The position numbers and the translations under genes are program-made. The notes under the pieces were generated by a model. The model saw only the letters and a list, made by a program, of their open reading frames with translations, was not told where the DNA came from and made no database searches. From the NCBI RefSeq assembly GCF_018390605.1, contig NZ_JAHBGD010000002.1, positions 1 through 64,000 on the forward strand: a DNA stretch of 64,000 bases, in the 5' to 3' direction. Shown here piece by piece: positions 29,047 to 39,061 of the stretch. The stretch's first letter is position 1. Every line of letters begins with the position of its first letter. Source of the DNA: Ancylobacter defluvii (GTDB lineage: Bacteria; Pseudomonadota; Alphaproteobacteria; Rhizobiales; Xanthobacteraceae).

Positions 29047-30966
29047 TCAGCCCTCGGCAAGCATCTCCGGCATGCCGACGAAGCGGACCGTGCCGGAAGC
29101 GAGCAGCCGGCCGACGATCTCGTCGAGGAAGCGCTCGATCCAGCCCTCATGCACCAGATGATGGGTAAGCAACCCGATCGGCTCCAATGTTCCCGCTTCG
29201 GCGGCCAGTTCCTCCTCGACCAGGCTCGCCAGACGATCCAGCAGAATGCCCTCGTCCACGAGGCCGCCGCCATCCCGCCAGGCGATCGGATCGAAATGGG
29301 TATTGATCTGCAGCAGCTGAGGGCGCGCATAGCGTGCCTTCCGTCTTTGATAGGTCGATAGCGCGCGAAAGCCACAGCCGGGCAGGGCGGTCACGAAGCC
29401 TGGATCCACCCGGTTCCAAGGCGGCACGAAGACCGGTGCCGCCTTGCTGCCGAACAGCGCTTCCACGCGCTTCAAACTTTCTCCCACCTGCGCCGCCATT
29501 ACGGCGACCGGGCGATGCCCGCCGAACTCCGCCTTTTTCTCACCGGCGGGAGCGTAGCTCCTGTGGCTCCAGCCATGCACCAGCACATCGACCATGCCGA
29601 GGGGCTCGACATGACGCACCAGTTCCAGCGTTGCGCGCGTCGGTATCGTTGCCAGCGCAATGGGTATGTTGAGGTCGATCGCGCGGCCGAGCAGGCGATC
29701 CAGCGCGGCGCTGGGCACACCGGCATCGTCGTCGCGCCACCAGAAGCGCAACTGCCGCTTCATCGTCTCGGCACGAAGCAATGCGGCGTCGAGTCGATCA
29801 AGCGCCTTGCTGCGGGCGGTCGCGCGCCCGGCGAATTCGTCGACCAGCTCCACTGCGCGGGTGGCGCCATGACGCGCGATTCCGGACCAATCCGGGCGGG
29901 GTTGCCCCAGCAAATCCGCGGCCGTCGCCGCCAAGCGATCGCCGTCGATCTCTTCGGTTGGAATGACACGCGCAAGGCCGCGCCGCTCCAGTTCGGAAGC
30001 GCGCAATGTCTGCTCGCGTTCGCCCCCTTCGGCAAAGGGCACCAACAATGCGCGAGCCCCGGCAGCCGCAAGGTCCAGCACCGTGTTGTAGCCGGCCTGG
30101 CTGATCGATAGCGCCGCCCGGCGCAGCAGCAACGGAAAATCCGGGCGCGCACGCTCGACGATCAGATTGGCCGGCGCTGCGGCCCTGAGTTCGGTGAAAT
30201 CCACCTCGGGAACACCTTGTCCGACCAGCAGGCGCCAGCGCCGTGCCGGCAGCTTGGCGGCGCCGGCGAGCGTGGCCCGTGCCAGCGGCAGGCCGGCCGT
30301 CGAACCGCCGCCGGATACCAGGATTTCGTCGCAGCCATCCGTGCCTTCATCTTCAGAAAGACGGCCTACATCATGGAGATAACCAGTATCTGTGACGCGT
30401 CGCATCAGGTCCTTCGTGGCAGGCCACGAGGCCGAAAGTGGCACGATATCGCCGTCGCCATGGAACAGCACACCGTCATAGTAGGCCGTCAGCCTCGTCA
30501 GCGCGCTTTGCGCCTTTTCCGGCTTCGATGGCGGGTTGAGCACGTCACGGATCGAGCAGAGCACCGCCGGACGCGGAAGCTGTCCCTGGGCCCTTTGCAA
30601 CACCGCTTCGAATTCGGCCGTCAGGCTGCGGCGACCGAACGGAAACAGCTCGGTGATCAACACATCCGGACGCGCCCGGTCAAACGCATCGATCAGTACC
30701 TCGGTGCGGCGGGCAAGATAGGCGTCGTCGACCGGTCGGCCGTCCGGCATCAGCAACCTACCGAAATCGGCACCGATGCAATGTAGAGGCGGCAACTGGA
30801 CGACATCGCAGCCATCGATGCGCACCGTCGAATTAGGTCGCCCGCCCGACGCCACCACTGTCCGCCATCCCTCCGCCGCCAGCGCCCGGCCGAGCGCCGC
30901 CATCCGCGCCAAATGACCGACGCCGAGCAGGTGGGTGACCACGATGAACGCCGTGCGGCCGGTCAT
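29047..30966 (-). CDS. Fused glycosyltransferase and polysaccharide-deacetylase-like protein
   Basis: 639 residues in two parts. Residues 1-395 look like a GT-B (MurG-like) glycosyltransferase: an N-terminal glycine/histidine loop THLLGVGHLARMAAL, the central SGGGSTAGL, and the C-terminal donor site LSISQAGYNTVLDLAAAG. Residues about 410-639 resemble a NodB-fold deacetylase: WWRDDDAG, then VHGWSHRSY and a late HHLVHEGW. The reading frame is continuous through the join. It is the last of four overlapping minus-strand genes; its ATG overlaps the preceding stop by 4 bp. It probably modifies a surface glycan, perhaps transferring and then deacetylating an N-acetyl sugar. Neither activity has been shown. 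Confidence 0.7.
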   Translation of the reverse strand: MTGRTAFIVVTHLLGVGHLARMAALGRALAAEGWRTVVASGGRPNSTVRIDGCDVVQLPPLHCIGADFGRLLMPDGRPVDDAYLARRTEVLIDAFDRARPDVLITELFPFGRRSLTAEFEAVLQRAQGQLPRPAVLCSIRDVLNPPSKPEKAQSALTRLTAYYDGVLFHGDGDIVPLSASWPATKDLMRRVTDTGYLHDVGRLSEDEGTDGCDEILVSGGGSTAGLPLARATLAGAAKLPARRWRLLVGQGVPEVDFTELRAAAPANLIVERARPDFPLLLRRAALSISQAGYNTVLDLAAAGARALLVPFAEGGEREQTLRASELERRGLARVIPTEEIDGDRLAATAADLLGQPRPDWSGIARHGATRAVELVDEFAGRATARSKALDRLDAALLRAETMKRQLRFWWRDDDAGVPSAALDRLLGRAIDLNIPIALATIPTRATLELVRHVEPLGMVDVLVHGWSHRSYAPAGEKKAEFGGHRPVAVMAAQVGESLKRVEALFGSKAAPVFVPPWNRVDPGFVTALPGCGFRALSTYQRRKARYARPQLLQINTHFDPIAWRDGGGLVDEGILLDRLASLVEEELAAEAGTLEPIGLLTHHLVHEGWIERFLDEIVGRLLASGTVRFVGMPEMLAEG

Positions 30967-32099
30967 GACGGAACTCCGGACGGGGAAGCAGGCAGGGAAA
31001 TTCCGACCTCGATGAAGGCCTGCCGAACCGCTGTCATTGCCGGGGCGAGGTTGCGCTCATTCGCGACGAAATGCGCGGCGGCAACTCCCATCAAGGTACG
31101 ACGCCCCGGATCATCGATCAGTTCGATGAAGCAGGCCGCCAGCGCCGCAATATCGCCCGGCGGCGCGAGGCGGCCGGTCTTGCCGTCGCTTATCACGTCG
31201 GGAATGCCGCCATAGCTGGCGGCTACGCAGGGCAGACCATGCGCCTGCGCTTCCAGATAGACGGCACCAAAGGCCTCGTTCACTCCCGGCCAGATGAAGA
31301 GATCCGACTCGGCCAGCAAGCGGCTGAGCACCGGCCGCTCGGAAACCGCCCCTAGGAAGCGCACGCGGTCGCCGAAGGCCGCGAAGAGAGCCTCGACCTC
31401 GCCGCGCGCTGGTCCATCGCCGACCACGGCCAGGCGCCATGGACGATCCGCCACCCGCGCCAGCGCATCGGCAAGCTGGCGATAGGAGGCGAGTTTGTCG
31501 CCCTCGCGCATCATCGCCACGGTGATCAAACGAATTTCTTGCGAAGACGCTGTCGGACGTGGAGCCCCAGCCAGCGGCCACTCATCGAGATCAAGAAAGG
31601 GGCGTAGATCGACGAGGCGTTGATGCGACGGCCGCAGGGCCTCGAGCATCGCACGATCATGTCGGGTCGGGGTAAGTACGAGATCGGCGCGATCAATCGC
31701 CGCCTCGCTGAGCCGATGCCCCTCGGCATAGAGCCCATCGGCCCTTTTCGGGGCCCGCGAGGCTTCTGCGATGACATAGGGCACGCCGAGTGTCTCGGCG
31801 AGGGCAGGGCCGATCAGGTCCGGCGCCTTGTAGTAGACGTGGTAGGTAAAGACGCAGGCGACCGGGTCGGCGCCGGTTTGTTCTGCGAGAATGCGCTCGA
31901 CCTCACGGCCGGCCTTCTTGCGCAGGCTATCCCAGGCAACCGATGATGGGGGTACTGTGAGAGTTCGGAGGCCGGAAGCCAACTGCACCTCATAGCCCAG
32001 CCGTCCCAGCAGCTTCAGGAATAGCCGCGCCACCGTCCGCTCGCCCGACGGAACCAGATGATCGGGCGGCTTCAGCGGCGCGAGGAACAGGATCCTCAT
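30963..32099 (-). CDS. Glycosyltransferase family 4 protein
   Basis: 378-residue GT-B retaining glycosyltransferase. The N-terminal MRILFLAPLKPPDHLVPSGE carries the acceptor-side glycine-containing loop. The C-terminal half has the nucleotide-sugar site with the E-x7-E pattern in NEAFGAVYLEAQAHGLPCVA and a preceding LAESDLFIWPG strand. It overlaps both neighbours by 4 bp, so the four glycosyltransferase genes are transcribed and translated as a unit. Donor and acceptor sugars are unknown. Family assignment is confident. Confidence 0.85.
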   Translation of the reverse strand: MRILFLAPLKPPDHLVPSGERTVARLFLKLLGRLGYEVQLASGLRTLTVPPSSVAWDSLRKKAGREVERILAEQTGADPVACVFTYHVYYKAPDLIGPALAETLGVPYVIAEASRAPKRADGLYAEGHRLSEAAIDRADLVLTPTRHDRAMLEALRPSHQRLVDLRPFLDLDEWPLAGAPRPTASSQEIRLITVAMMREGDKLASYRQLADALARVADRPWRLAVVGDGPARGEVEALFAAFGDRVRFLGAVSERPVLSRLLAESDLFIWPGVNEAFGAVYLEAQAHGLPCVAASYGGIPDVISDGKTGRLAPPGDIAALAACFIELIDDPGRRTLMGVAAAHFVANERNLAPAMTAVRQAFIEVGISLPASPSGVPS

Positions 32100-33409
32100 G
32101 ACCGCGGGCGAGCGGCGGCGAACGGCCCCATTAACTCGTCCAGCCGCGAAATGCCGGCCTCGAAGGAAAAAGCGGAGATCAGGCGTTGATAGGCCGCCTG
32201 TCCCAATCGCTGCCGCTCGGCGGGATCGGCGATGAGCGTCGCGAGAGCCTCGGCTAGTTCCACCGGGGCCTTGGGCTGCACCAGCACACCATTGACGCCG
32301 TTCTCGATGAATTCCGGTACGCCGGCGAAATCGGTAGAGATCGCCGGCAAGGCCTGCGTCGCCGCCTCCATCAGCACGTTGGGCAGGCCATCCCGATCAC
32401 CATCGCCGGCCGGACGGCTAGGCAGCACGAAAAGGTCGGCTTGCCGCATCGCCTCGACGACGGCACCCTGCGCCTGGCTGCCGCGCCACTCGATGCGCTC
32501 GGTGAGACCAAGCTCGGCAGCCCGCGCCTTCAGCGTGTCAAGCAATTCGCCGCCGCCGATGTGAACGAGCTGCCAGTGCAGGGCAGGGGGCAATCGCCCC
32601 AATGCAGCGAGAAGGTCGTCGAACCCCTTCTTTTCCACCGCACGGCCAACCGCCAGCAGTTGAACCGGCCGCGTGGGGTCGCTGCCATCAACCGGCTCGC
32701 GGCTATCCGGCGGCTGGGGAAAGCGCGCGAGGTCGAGGCCGTGATAGACGAGTTCCACCCGCTCACGAGTGCCGGGCTCGGCCACGCGTCGCAGCTCCGA
32801 CCAGCCGTCACGGGTGCAGGTCACCCCCCACCGCGCGCCGGCGATCTTCTCGCGACGCTCCCAATCGGGCGTCGTCCAAATATCCTTGGCATGCGCGGAA
32901 AACGAGAAGGAGCGGTCGGTCAGGATGGCCGCGTAGCGGGTCACCGAAGCAGGCGTGTGCAGGAAATGTACATGCAGGTGGCGGATGGCGGGATCGACCT
33001 CGCGCGCCAGCACCAGCGCCTGGCCGAGGCGACGGACACGGCTTGCCGAAAAATCGCGGGCAAGATCACGCAGGAACACCGGCAGCAACGCCCGCCAGTT
33101 CAGCCGCCACAGAACATGGCCAAGCCCGCGCATCACCCGGCGCGGATCGTCGCGCAGATATTCCGGCAGATAGAACAGTCGCGCCGTGATCTGCTCGTGC
33201 ATGGGATGACGGTAGCGATCGGTCGGACGCCGCAGCGACCAGATGTCGAAGACATAACCGGCCTGTTCCAGCGCTAGAATTTCCTGGGCGATAAAAGTTT
33301 CCGACAGACGCGGATACCCCTTGAGAACGATGGCTAGGCGAGGGGAGGTGCCCTCCCCGTGCGAAACCGGCGCCAGGCCAGCGCCGTCTTCACGCAACCG
33401 TGCCTGCAT
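32096..33409 (-). CDS. Glycosyltransferase family 4 protein
   Basis: 437 residues. The N-terminal domain begins after a short tail with LAIVLKGYPRLSETFIAQEI, a hallmark of exopolysaccharide glycosyltransferases of this group. The C-terminal domain has the donor-site pattern MRQADLFVLPS followed by GLPNVLMEAATQALPAIST. An HAKDIWTTPDWE segment near residue 175 is also typical of the family. It overlaps the downstream GT4 gene by 4 bp and follows the first gene of the operon by 3 bp. The product sugar linkage is unknown. Confidence 0.85.
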   Translation of the reverse strand: MQARLREDGAGLAPVSHGEGTSPRLAIVLKGYPRLSETFIAQEILALEQAGYVFDIWSLRRPTDRYRHPMHEQITARLFYLPEYLRDDPRRVMRGLGHVLWRLNWRALLPVFLRDLARDFSASRVRRLGQALVLAREVDPAIRHLHVHFLHTPASVTRYAAILTDRSFSFSAHAKDIWTTPDWERREKIAGARWGVTCTRDGWSELRRVAEPGTRERVELVYHGLDLARFPQPPDSREPVDGSDPTRPVQLLAVGRAVEKKGFDDLLAALGRLPPALHWQLVHIGGGELLDTLKARAAELGLTERIEWRGSQAQGAVVEAMRQADLFVLPSRPAGDGDRDGLPNVLMEAATQALPAISTDFAGVPEFIENGVNGVLVQPKAPVELAEALATLIADPAERQRLGQAAYQRLISAFSFEAGISRLDELMGPFAAARPRS

Positions 33410-33412
33410 GCG

Positions 33413-34705
33413 TCAGATCCCGATGCCGAGAGCCGGCTCGCTGTCGCGCTCCGGTTTGCGGATATGCGGCTCCAGGTGCCGGGTAATTCGTCCCAGCCCA
33501 TCGAGCAGCCCCGGCATTTGCACGCTGGAGGGGGAGGGCTGGTCGCACAGGGCAGTCAGCGCCTCAGCCATTTGCAGAGGGTCGCGAGAGGTCCCGCCGT
33601 GCTCCATCGGGTCCTCCAGCATCCGCATCAGTCCCAGTTCGGCGGCGCGGGCAGCCCGAATGGTCTGTTCGAGACGCGGGCGCGAGCGCGGCACCAGCAG
33701 TCCCGGTTTGTCGAAGGACAATATCTCGCAGAAGGTGTTGTAGCCGCCCATGGCGACCACGGCGGACGCCCGGCTCATCAGCCGTTCGATCTTGGGATCG
33801 AACACGATGGCATCCACCTTGGCGAGGCGGTCGATACGCTCCAGGAAATGGCCACGCTGGGTGTTCGACAGGAACGGCCCGAAGGCGACCACCGCGGGCA
33901 GGGGAATATAGGGGTCCGCCTCATAGGCCGATATCACCCAGTCGATCAGCCCGGCGCCATCGGCACCGCCGCCCGTGGTGACCAGGATGAACGGCCCCTT
34001 GGTCGCGCGGGGGTAGCGCATTGTGGCGAGCCCACCGGGAACCGAGCGGCGCAGATAGCCGGTATAGACGAGGCGGGAACGCAGTTCGGCCGGCAGTGGA
34101 ATGCCGTCCAGCGGGCGGTAGAACTCCTCGAGACCATAGACCAGCACGTCGTCATAGTGTTCGGTCAGGGCACGGATCGCACCCTTGTCGTGCCATTCCG
34201 TACGGATCGCCTCCGGCCCGTCGAGCACGTCCCGGATGCCGACCACGCGCCGCGTGCCCATATGGCCCATCAGCTTGAGCGTCGGCAGCAACTCGCCGCG
34301 AAATCCGGCCGGCTCCTTGTCGGCGATGAAGATATCGGGGCGGAAGGCTTCCGCGGTCTGGCGGATCAGCGCCTCGCGGATAGTGGTGACCTGGGGTAGG
34401 CTCAGGCGCAGATTCGCGCTGGCATACTCGCCGTCCTCGCTCTTGGCGACGCTCGGCACGTGAACGAAATCGATGCCGGGGGCGAAATTGAAGCTGCCGG
34501 CGAGGGCGGAGCCGCAGATAATCAGTACCGACAGGTCGTCGTGGGCCCCGACCAGCGCATTGGCGATTGCGCGGGTGCGACGGATATGACCCAGCCCGTA
34601 GGTGTCGTGGCTGTACATCAGGATGCGGGGCGTGGCCCTGCCCGGCCGGCTAGCCTCCGCGATCGACGGCGCCGGCATACGAGGAAATTCCATCAAATCA
34701 TCCAC
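33413..34705 (-). CDS. Predicted GT-B glycosyltransferase (COG4671-like)
   Basis: 430 residues. The N-terminal ILMYSHDTYGLGHIRRTRAI is the signature of a predicted glycosyltransferase family common in rhizobia. FILVTTGGGADG and the MGGYNTFCEILSFDKPGLLV donor-site region follow. It is the first gene of the four-gene glycan operon. The start is either the GTG at 34705, used here, or an ATG at 34693; neither has a strong ribosome-binding site, and conserved sequence begins well after both. A role in surface polysaccharide assembly is inferred from neighbours. Confidence 0.78.
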   Translation of the reverse strand: MDDLMEFPRMPAPSIAEASRPGRATPRILMYSHDTYGLGHIRRTRAIANALVGAHDDLSVLIICGSALAGSFNFAPGIDFVHVPSVAKSEDGEYASANLRLSLPQVTTIREALIRQTAEAFRPDIFIADKEPAGFRGELLPTLKLMGHMGTRRVVGIRDVLDGPEAIRTEWHDKGAIRALTEHYDDVLVYGLEEFYRPLDGIPLPAELRSRLVYTGYLRRSVPGGLATMRYPRATKGPFILVTTGGGADGAGLIDWVISAYEADPYIPLPAVVAFGPFLSNTQRGHFLERIDRLAKVDAIVFDPKIERLMSRASAVVAMGGYNTFCEILSFDKPGLLVPRSRPRLEQTIRAARAAELGLMRMLEDPMEHGGTSRDPLQMAEALTALCDQPSPSSVQMPGLLDGLGRITRHLEPHIRKPERDSEPALGIGI

Positions 34706-34795
34706 TTGCGAACGTCCGCCAGACTCATGCTAGGCGAGGCCTTCGCCCTGCGCCATCCCCGGGTGGCCTACCGGAGAAATCGTAAAGCCGAGATA

Positions 34796-34813
34796 TCCGC
34801 TCTGTCGAGCGGA
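34796..34813. other. Small hairpin in the glycosyltransferase/mazG spacer
   Basis: TCCGCTC and GAGCGGA form a perfect 7-bp stem with a TGTC loop, inside the 229-bp spacer (34706-34934) between the glycan operon start and the mazG stop. No further gene is visible in the spacer, which must hold the glycan operon promoter. The hairpin may end mazG transcription, but it lacks a T-run. Confidence 0.35.
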
Positions 34814-34934
34814 CTTCAATGTGCCTAGCCGAGATTCGATCAAAAGTAGATGCCGAAAAGCACGGCTTCCTCTTTCATATCAGCCACAGGCGCATCGTTG
34901 GTTTGGATGCGAAAGAACGCCATAACGGAATGAC

Positions 34935-35759
34935 TTAGCGAAACGACTTGGCTTCCTGCCACAAGGCTTCCATCTCGTCGAGGCTGGCATCCGACGGTCG
35001 TCGATCCTGTTGCGCCAGCGCATCCTCTATATGGGCAAACCGGTGAATAAACTTGTCGTTGGTGCCGCGCAGCGCCGCTTCAGGATCCACGCCGAGATGG
35101 CGCGCGAGATTGGCGACGGCAAACAGCAGATCGCCAACCTCGGCACCCGCCGCCGCACGATCCCCGATAGCGATCTCGGCTTCGACCTCGCCGATTTCCT
35201 CACGGATCTTGGCAATTACCGGGCCGGCATCTGGCCAGTCGAACCCAACCGTGGCAGCCTTCTGTTGCAGCTTCACCGCGCGGGTGAGGGCAGGTGCCCC
35301 AACCGGCACGCCCGACAGAATGCGTTCACCCTTGCCTTCGGGCGCAAGGCCGTGCTTCGCTCGCCGCTCGGCGCGGAGGCGCTTTTCCTCCGCCTTGATC
35401 TCGGCCCAGGCCTGGTTGACTGCCACGACGTCGCGGCCACCTTCGGTTCCAAACACATGCGGGTGACGACGGATCATCTTCGAGGTGATCGCGGTGACCA
35501 CGTCGCCAAAATCGAACAGCTCACGTTCGCGCGCCATCTGCGCATGGAACACGACCTGCAGCAGCAGATCGCCAAGCTCGTCGCACAGATCCTCGACATC
35601 CTCACGCGCAATGGCGTCGGCGACTTCGTAAGCCTCTTCGATCGTATAGGGAGCGATGGAGGCGAAGTCCTGCTCCAGGTCCCACGGGCAACCGGAACCC
35701 GGCGTGCGGAGCGCTGCCATGATCTCGAGGAGACGTTCAATGTCGCGGGAGGGGGTCAC
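34935..35759 (-). CDS. mazG: Nucleoside triphosphate pyrophosphohydrolase MazG
   Basis: 274-residue protein with two MazG folds that hydrolyses (d)NTPs to monophosphates and pyrophosphate. Domain 1 has the GCPWDLEQ entry and the metal-binding EEAYEVADAI plus EDLCDELGDLLLQV. Domain 2 has KIREEIGEVEAEI and EVGDLLFAVANLARH. I prefer the GTG at 35759, which has GGAG upstream; a TTG at 35789 would add ten residues with no ribosome-binding site. In several rhizobia mazG lies next to hflX; here about 20 kb separates the two. Confidence 0.93.
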   Translation of the reverse strand: MTPSRDIERLLEIMAALRTPGSGCPWDLEQDFASIAPYTIEEAYEVADAIAREDVEDLCDELGDLLLQVVFHAQMARERELFDFGDVVTAITSKMIRRHPHVFGTEGGRDVVAVNQAWAEIKAEEKRLRAERRAKHGLAPEGKGERILSGVPVGAPALTRAVKLQQKAATVGFDWPDAGPVIAKIREEIGEVEAEIAIGDRAAAGAEVGDLLFAVANLARHLGVDPEAALRGTNDKFIHRFAHIEDALAQQDRRPSDASLDEMEALWQEAKSFR

Positions 35760-35856
35760 GGTTTCGATAGCTCCGTCATTGCGCAGCAAGTCGCAGAAGA
35801 CATATTATGGAAAATACAAACTCAAGATCGGCTGAGCACCCGGGCCCAACCTCCTA

Positions 35857-36660
35857 TCAAGGCAGCGATATTTGCATGCCATCATAGGCCGGCACGATGT
35901 CGACGGGCAGTTCGGCGGCGAGCCGGTGATAGTCAAGGTCGGTATGCAAATTGGTCAGCACAGCGTGACGCGGCTTCATTCGCTCAATCCAGCCTAGCGC
36001 CTCGCTCACGGACAGATGTGTCGGATGCGGCGTATAGCGCAGGGCATCGATGATCCAGGTGTCGAGCCCTTCGAGATAAGGCAGGCTTTCCGCCGGGAGG
36101 TCGTGCAGGTCCGGGCAATAGGCCAGGTCGCCGAAGCGGAAGCCATAGGCAATGATCCCCCCGTGAAACATGCGGAACGCCGTGGCCTCGATCGGCCCGC
36201 CGGGGCCGTCAACGCGGATCGTGTCGCCATGCTCGAAACGGTGCTCGTCGAGGATCGGCGGGTAATCGCTGCCGGGCGGCGACTGGAAGCAATAGCTGAA
36301 GCGGGCATTGAGGATCGCCGAGGTCTCGGCATCCAGAAACACCTTCATCCGCTTGCGGTGCAGGATGGTGAGCGGACGTAGATCGTCGATGCCGTGGGTA
36401 TGGTCCGCATGCTCATGAGTGAACAGCACACCATCCAGCCGGTCGATCCGGGCATCGATCAGTTGCTCGCGCAGGTCAGGGGAGGTGTCCACCAGCAGCC
36501 GGGTCACCGGCTTGCCCTCCCCGTCGGAGCGCTCCACCAGTAGCGAGCAGCGTCGGCGCCGGTTGCGCGGCTCGGCAGGGTCACAGGCTCCCCAGCCCTG
36601 CCCCACCCGCGGCACGCCGCCGGAAGAGCCGCAGCCGAGGATGGTGAAGGTCAGGACCAT
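35857..36660 (-). CDS. MBL-fold metallohydrolase (PhnP-like)
   Basis: 267-residue metallo-beta-lactamase-fold phosphodiesterase-like enzyme. The first strand is LTFTILGCGSSGGVPRVGQG. The metal-binding motif is FTHEHADHTHGIDD, followed by a downstream His in MFHGG, an Asp in AYCPDL and a final HLSVSEAL/NLHTDLDY region. The sequence resembles the PhnP or tRNase-Z-related small hydrolases usually encoded next to tatD in alphaproteobacteria, which is the case here (19 bp apart). The natural substrate is unknown. Confidence 0.85.
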   Translation of the reverse strand: MVLTFTILGCGSSGGVPRVGQGWGACDPAEPRNRRRRCSLLVERSDGEGKPVTRLLVDTSPDLREQLIDARIDRLDGVLFTHEHADHTHGIDDLRPLTILHRKRMKVFLDAETSAILNARFSYCFQSPPGSDYPPILDEHRFEHGDTIRVDGPGGPIEATAFRMFHGGIIAYGFRFGDLAYCPDLHDLPAESLPYLEGLDTWIIDALRYTPHPTHLSVSEALGWIERMKPRHAVLTNLHTDLDYHRLAAELPVDIVPAYDGMQISLP

Positions 36661-36679
36661 GGGCGCGGGCGGCTCGCTT

Positions 36680-37453
36680 TCAGTGGGCGCGGGAGAACAG
36701 GCGGAAGAAGTTCTCGGTGGTCAACTCGGCGACGGTCTCGGCAGTGATACCACGCGTTTCCGCCAATATACGCGCCGTCTCGACGACATATGAAGGCTCA
36801 TTGCGCTTCCCCCGCCATGGGTTGGGCGCGAGATAGGGCGCATCCGTCTCCACCAGCAGCCGCTCGGCCGGCAGCGTCGCGGCGATCTCGCGCAACGGCG
36901 CACCGCTCTTGAAGGTCAGGATGCCCGAGAACGACACATAGCCGCCAATGGCCACCGCCCGGCGCGCCAGCTCGGCACCGGCGGTGAAACAGTGCAGCAC
37001 GAAAGAAAAGGCGCCCTTGGCGTATTCTTCCTCGAGAAGCTGGGCGACATCGCCATCCGCCTCGCGGGCGTGAATCACCAGCGGCAGGCCGGTCTGCCTT
37101 GCCGCCGCGATGTGCAGCCGGAAGCCATGCATCTGATCATCACGCGGAGCCGTGTCGTAGTGATAATCGAGCCCGGCTTCGCCGATGGCGACCACCTTGG
37201 GGTGATCGGCCGCTGCGAGCAGTTCGGGGAGGGTGACGTCACGCTCCTCGCCGGCATTGTGCGGATGGGTGCCTACCGAGCAGAAGATATCGTCGAAACG
37301 CTCGGCGATCGCCCTCACCTCGCCAGCGCGACGCACGCGGGTGCCGATGGTCACCATGCGGCCGACGCCCGCCGCACGAGCGCGCGCGACCACCGCATCG
37401 AGCTCGGAAGCGAAGTCCGGGAAGTCGAGATGGCAGTGGCTGTCGATGATCAT
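36680..37453 (-). CDS. tatD: TatD-family metal-dependent DNase/hydrolase
   Basis: 257-residue TIM-barrel hydrolase. The first metal site is [12 protein letters not shown]. The central part has [11 protein letters not shown] and [11 protein letters not shown], and FVLHCFTAG holds a further metal-binding His. The last is [20 protein letters not shown]. These are all the TatD motifs. Family members are 3'-5' exonucleases or D-aminoacyl-tRNA-deacylase-like hydrolases. Its start overlaps the metG stop by 4 bp (37450-37453). The metG-tatD order is widely conserved. Confidence 0.93.
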   Translation of the reverse strand: MIIDSHCHLDFPDFASELDAVVARARAAGVGRMVTIGTRVRRAGEVRAIAERFDDIFCSVGTHPHNAGEERDVTLPELLAAADHPKVVAIGEAGLDYHYDTAPRDDQMHGFRLHIAAARQTGLPLVIHAREADGDVAQLLEEEYAKGAFSFVLHCFTAGAELARRAVAIGGYVSFSGILTFKSGAPLREIAATLPAERLLVETDAPYLAPNPWRGKRNEPSYVVETARILAETRGITAETVAELTTENFFRLFSRAH

Positions 37454-39003
37454 GCGTTCGGCGTTTCAGGCTCGACATAGCGCGGGAAAACCGGCACCGG
37501 AGCGGGCAGGAGGGTACCAGCCACCAGGCGGCCGCCCTCCCCCAGAGTGGTGAAATCTCGCCGGTCAGCCGGCACCGCCAGCAGATCCAGCAGTTTGCCG
37601 GCGCTATCGGGAACGAAGGCCTGCGCAAGCACCGCCACCTGCCGGATTACTTCGGCAGTGGTCCACAGCACGGTACCAAAGCGGTCTGGCGCGCTCTTGC
37701 GCAGTTCCCACGGCGCCGAGGCGGCGAAATAGCGGTTGGCATCGGCCACCACCGCCCAGATCACTGCCAGCGCCTGGTGGAGTTGCTGCTCATCCATCGC
37801 ATTACGGGCCGCCGACAGCATGGCATCGGCGCTCGCCAGTATGGTGGCGTCCTCCGGCGACAGCACGCCGCGCTCCGGCAGCACACCGCCGAGATTCTTG
37901 GCGATCATCGATAGCGACCGTTGGGCGAGGTTGCCGAGATCATTGGCGAGATCGGCATTGGTGCGGTTGACGATCGCCTCGTGGCTGTAGGAGCCGTCCT
38001 GGCCGAACGGGATCTCGCGCAGCAGGAAATAGCGCAGCGCATCGACGCCATAGGCCTGGGCGAGGTCGAAGGGGTCGATCACGTTGCCGACCGACTTCGA
38101 CATTTTCTCCCCGCGATTATGGATGAAGCCGTGCGCGAACACAGTCTTCGGCACCGGCAGGCCGGCAGACATCAGGAAGGCTGGCCAGTAGACGGCATGG
38201 AAGCGGATGATGTCCTTGCCGATGACGTGCAAATCCGCTGGCCAGAAGCGCTCGAAGGTTTGGCTGGCATCGTCCGGGAAGCCGACGCCGGTGATGTAGT
38301 TGGTGAGCGCATCGACCCAAACATACATCACATGCGTCGGATCGTCCGGCACTGGCACGCCCCAGGAGAAGGTGGTGCGGCTGATCGAAAGATCCTGAAG
38401 CCCACCCTTCACGAAGCTCAGCACCTCGTTGCGCCGGCTTTCGGGACGGATGAAGTCCGGATGCGCCTCGTACCAGGCGAGCAGCTTTTCCTGATAGGCC
38501 GAGAGGCGGAAGAAATAGCTGTTCTCCTCGGTCCACTCGACAGGCGTGCCCTGCGGGCCGAGGCGGACGCCGTCGGCATTCACCGTGGTCTCGTCCTCGG
38601 CGTAATAGGCCTCGTCGCGCACCGAGTACCAGCCGGTATAGGCGCTGAGATAGATGTCGCCATTGACCGCCATGCGCCGCCAGATTTCCTGGCTCGCCGC
38701 GATGTGGTCATCGTCGGTTGTGCGGATGAAACGATCATATTCAACACGCAAAAGACCGTCCATCGCCTTGAAGCGATTGGAGTTCTTCGTCGCCCACTCG
38801 AACGGCGTCAGCCCCTGCTTTTCCGCCGTCTGCGCCATCTTGAGCCCGTGCTCATCGGTGCCGGTGAGGAAGCGCACGTCGTAGCCATCCAGCTTCTTGA
38901 AGCGGGCAATGGCGTCGGTGGCAATCTTCTCATAGGCGTGGCCGATATGCGGCGAGCCGTTGGGGTAGTCGATGGCCGTGGTGATGTAGAAGGCGGGTTT
39001 CAC
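37450..39003 (-). CDS. metG: Methionyl-tRNA synthetase
   Basis: Class I synthetase of 517 residues charging initiator and elongator tRNA-Met. The HIGH-type motif is in [12 protein letters not shown] and the KMSKS loop is in [19 protein letters not shown] is typical. The short type without the C-terminal dimerisation domain fits the length. I favour the GTG at 39003, which gives VKPAFYITT and has AGGA at suitable spacing; the longest frame would start at a GTG at 39021. It overlaps tatD and lies 58 bp after holB. Confidence 0.95.
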   Translation of the reverse strand: MKPAFYITTAIDYPNGSPHIGHAYEKIATDAIARFKKLDGYDVRFLTGTDEHGLKMAQTAEKQGLTPFEWATKNSNRFKAMDGLLRVEYDRFIRTTDDDHIAASQEIWRRMAVNGDIYLSAYTGWYSVRDEAYYAEDETTVNADGVRLGPQGTPVEWTEENSYFFRLSAYQEKLLAWYEAHPDFIRPESRRNEVLSFVKGGLQDLSISRTTFSWGVPVPDDPTHVMYVWVDALTNYITGVGFPDDASQTFERFWPADLHVIGKDIIRFHAVYWPAFLMSAGLPVPKTVFAHGFIHNRGEKMSKSVGNVIDPFDLAQAYGVDALRYFLLREIPFGQDGSYSHEAIVNRTNADLANDLGNLAQRSLSMIAKNLGGVLPERGVLSPEDATILASADAMLSAARNAMDEQQLHQALAVIWAVVADANRYFAASAPWELRKSAPDRFGTVLWTTAEVIRQVAVLAQAFVPDSAGKLLDLLAVPADRRDFTTLGEGGRLVAGTLLPAPVPVFPRYVEPETPNA

Positions 39004-39061
39004 AAGGCGCAATCCTGGCACGATCCTGCGGCGGCCGGACCCAGCGGGCTGCCTCGCGCGG

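Noticed and set aside
29047-30966. Suspicion that the glycosyltransferase-deacetylase fusion is a frame error joining two genes
   Set aside because: The frame is continuous with no stop and no plausible internal ribosome-binding site at the join, so a true fusion is the simpler reading. Checking reads around 29740-29800 would settle it.
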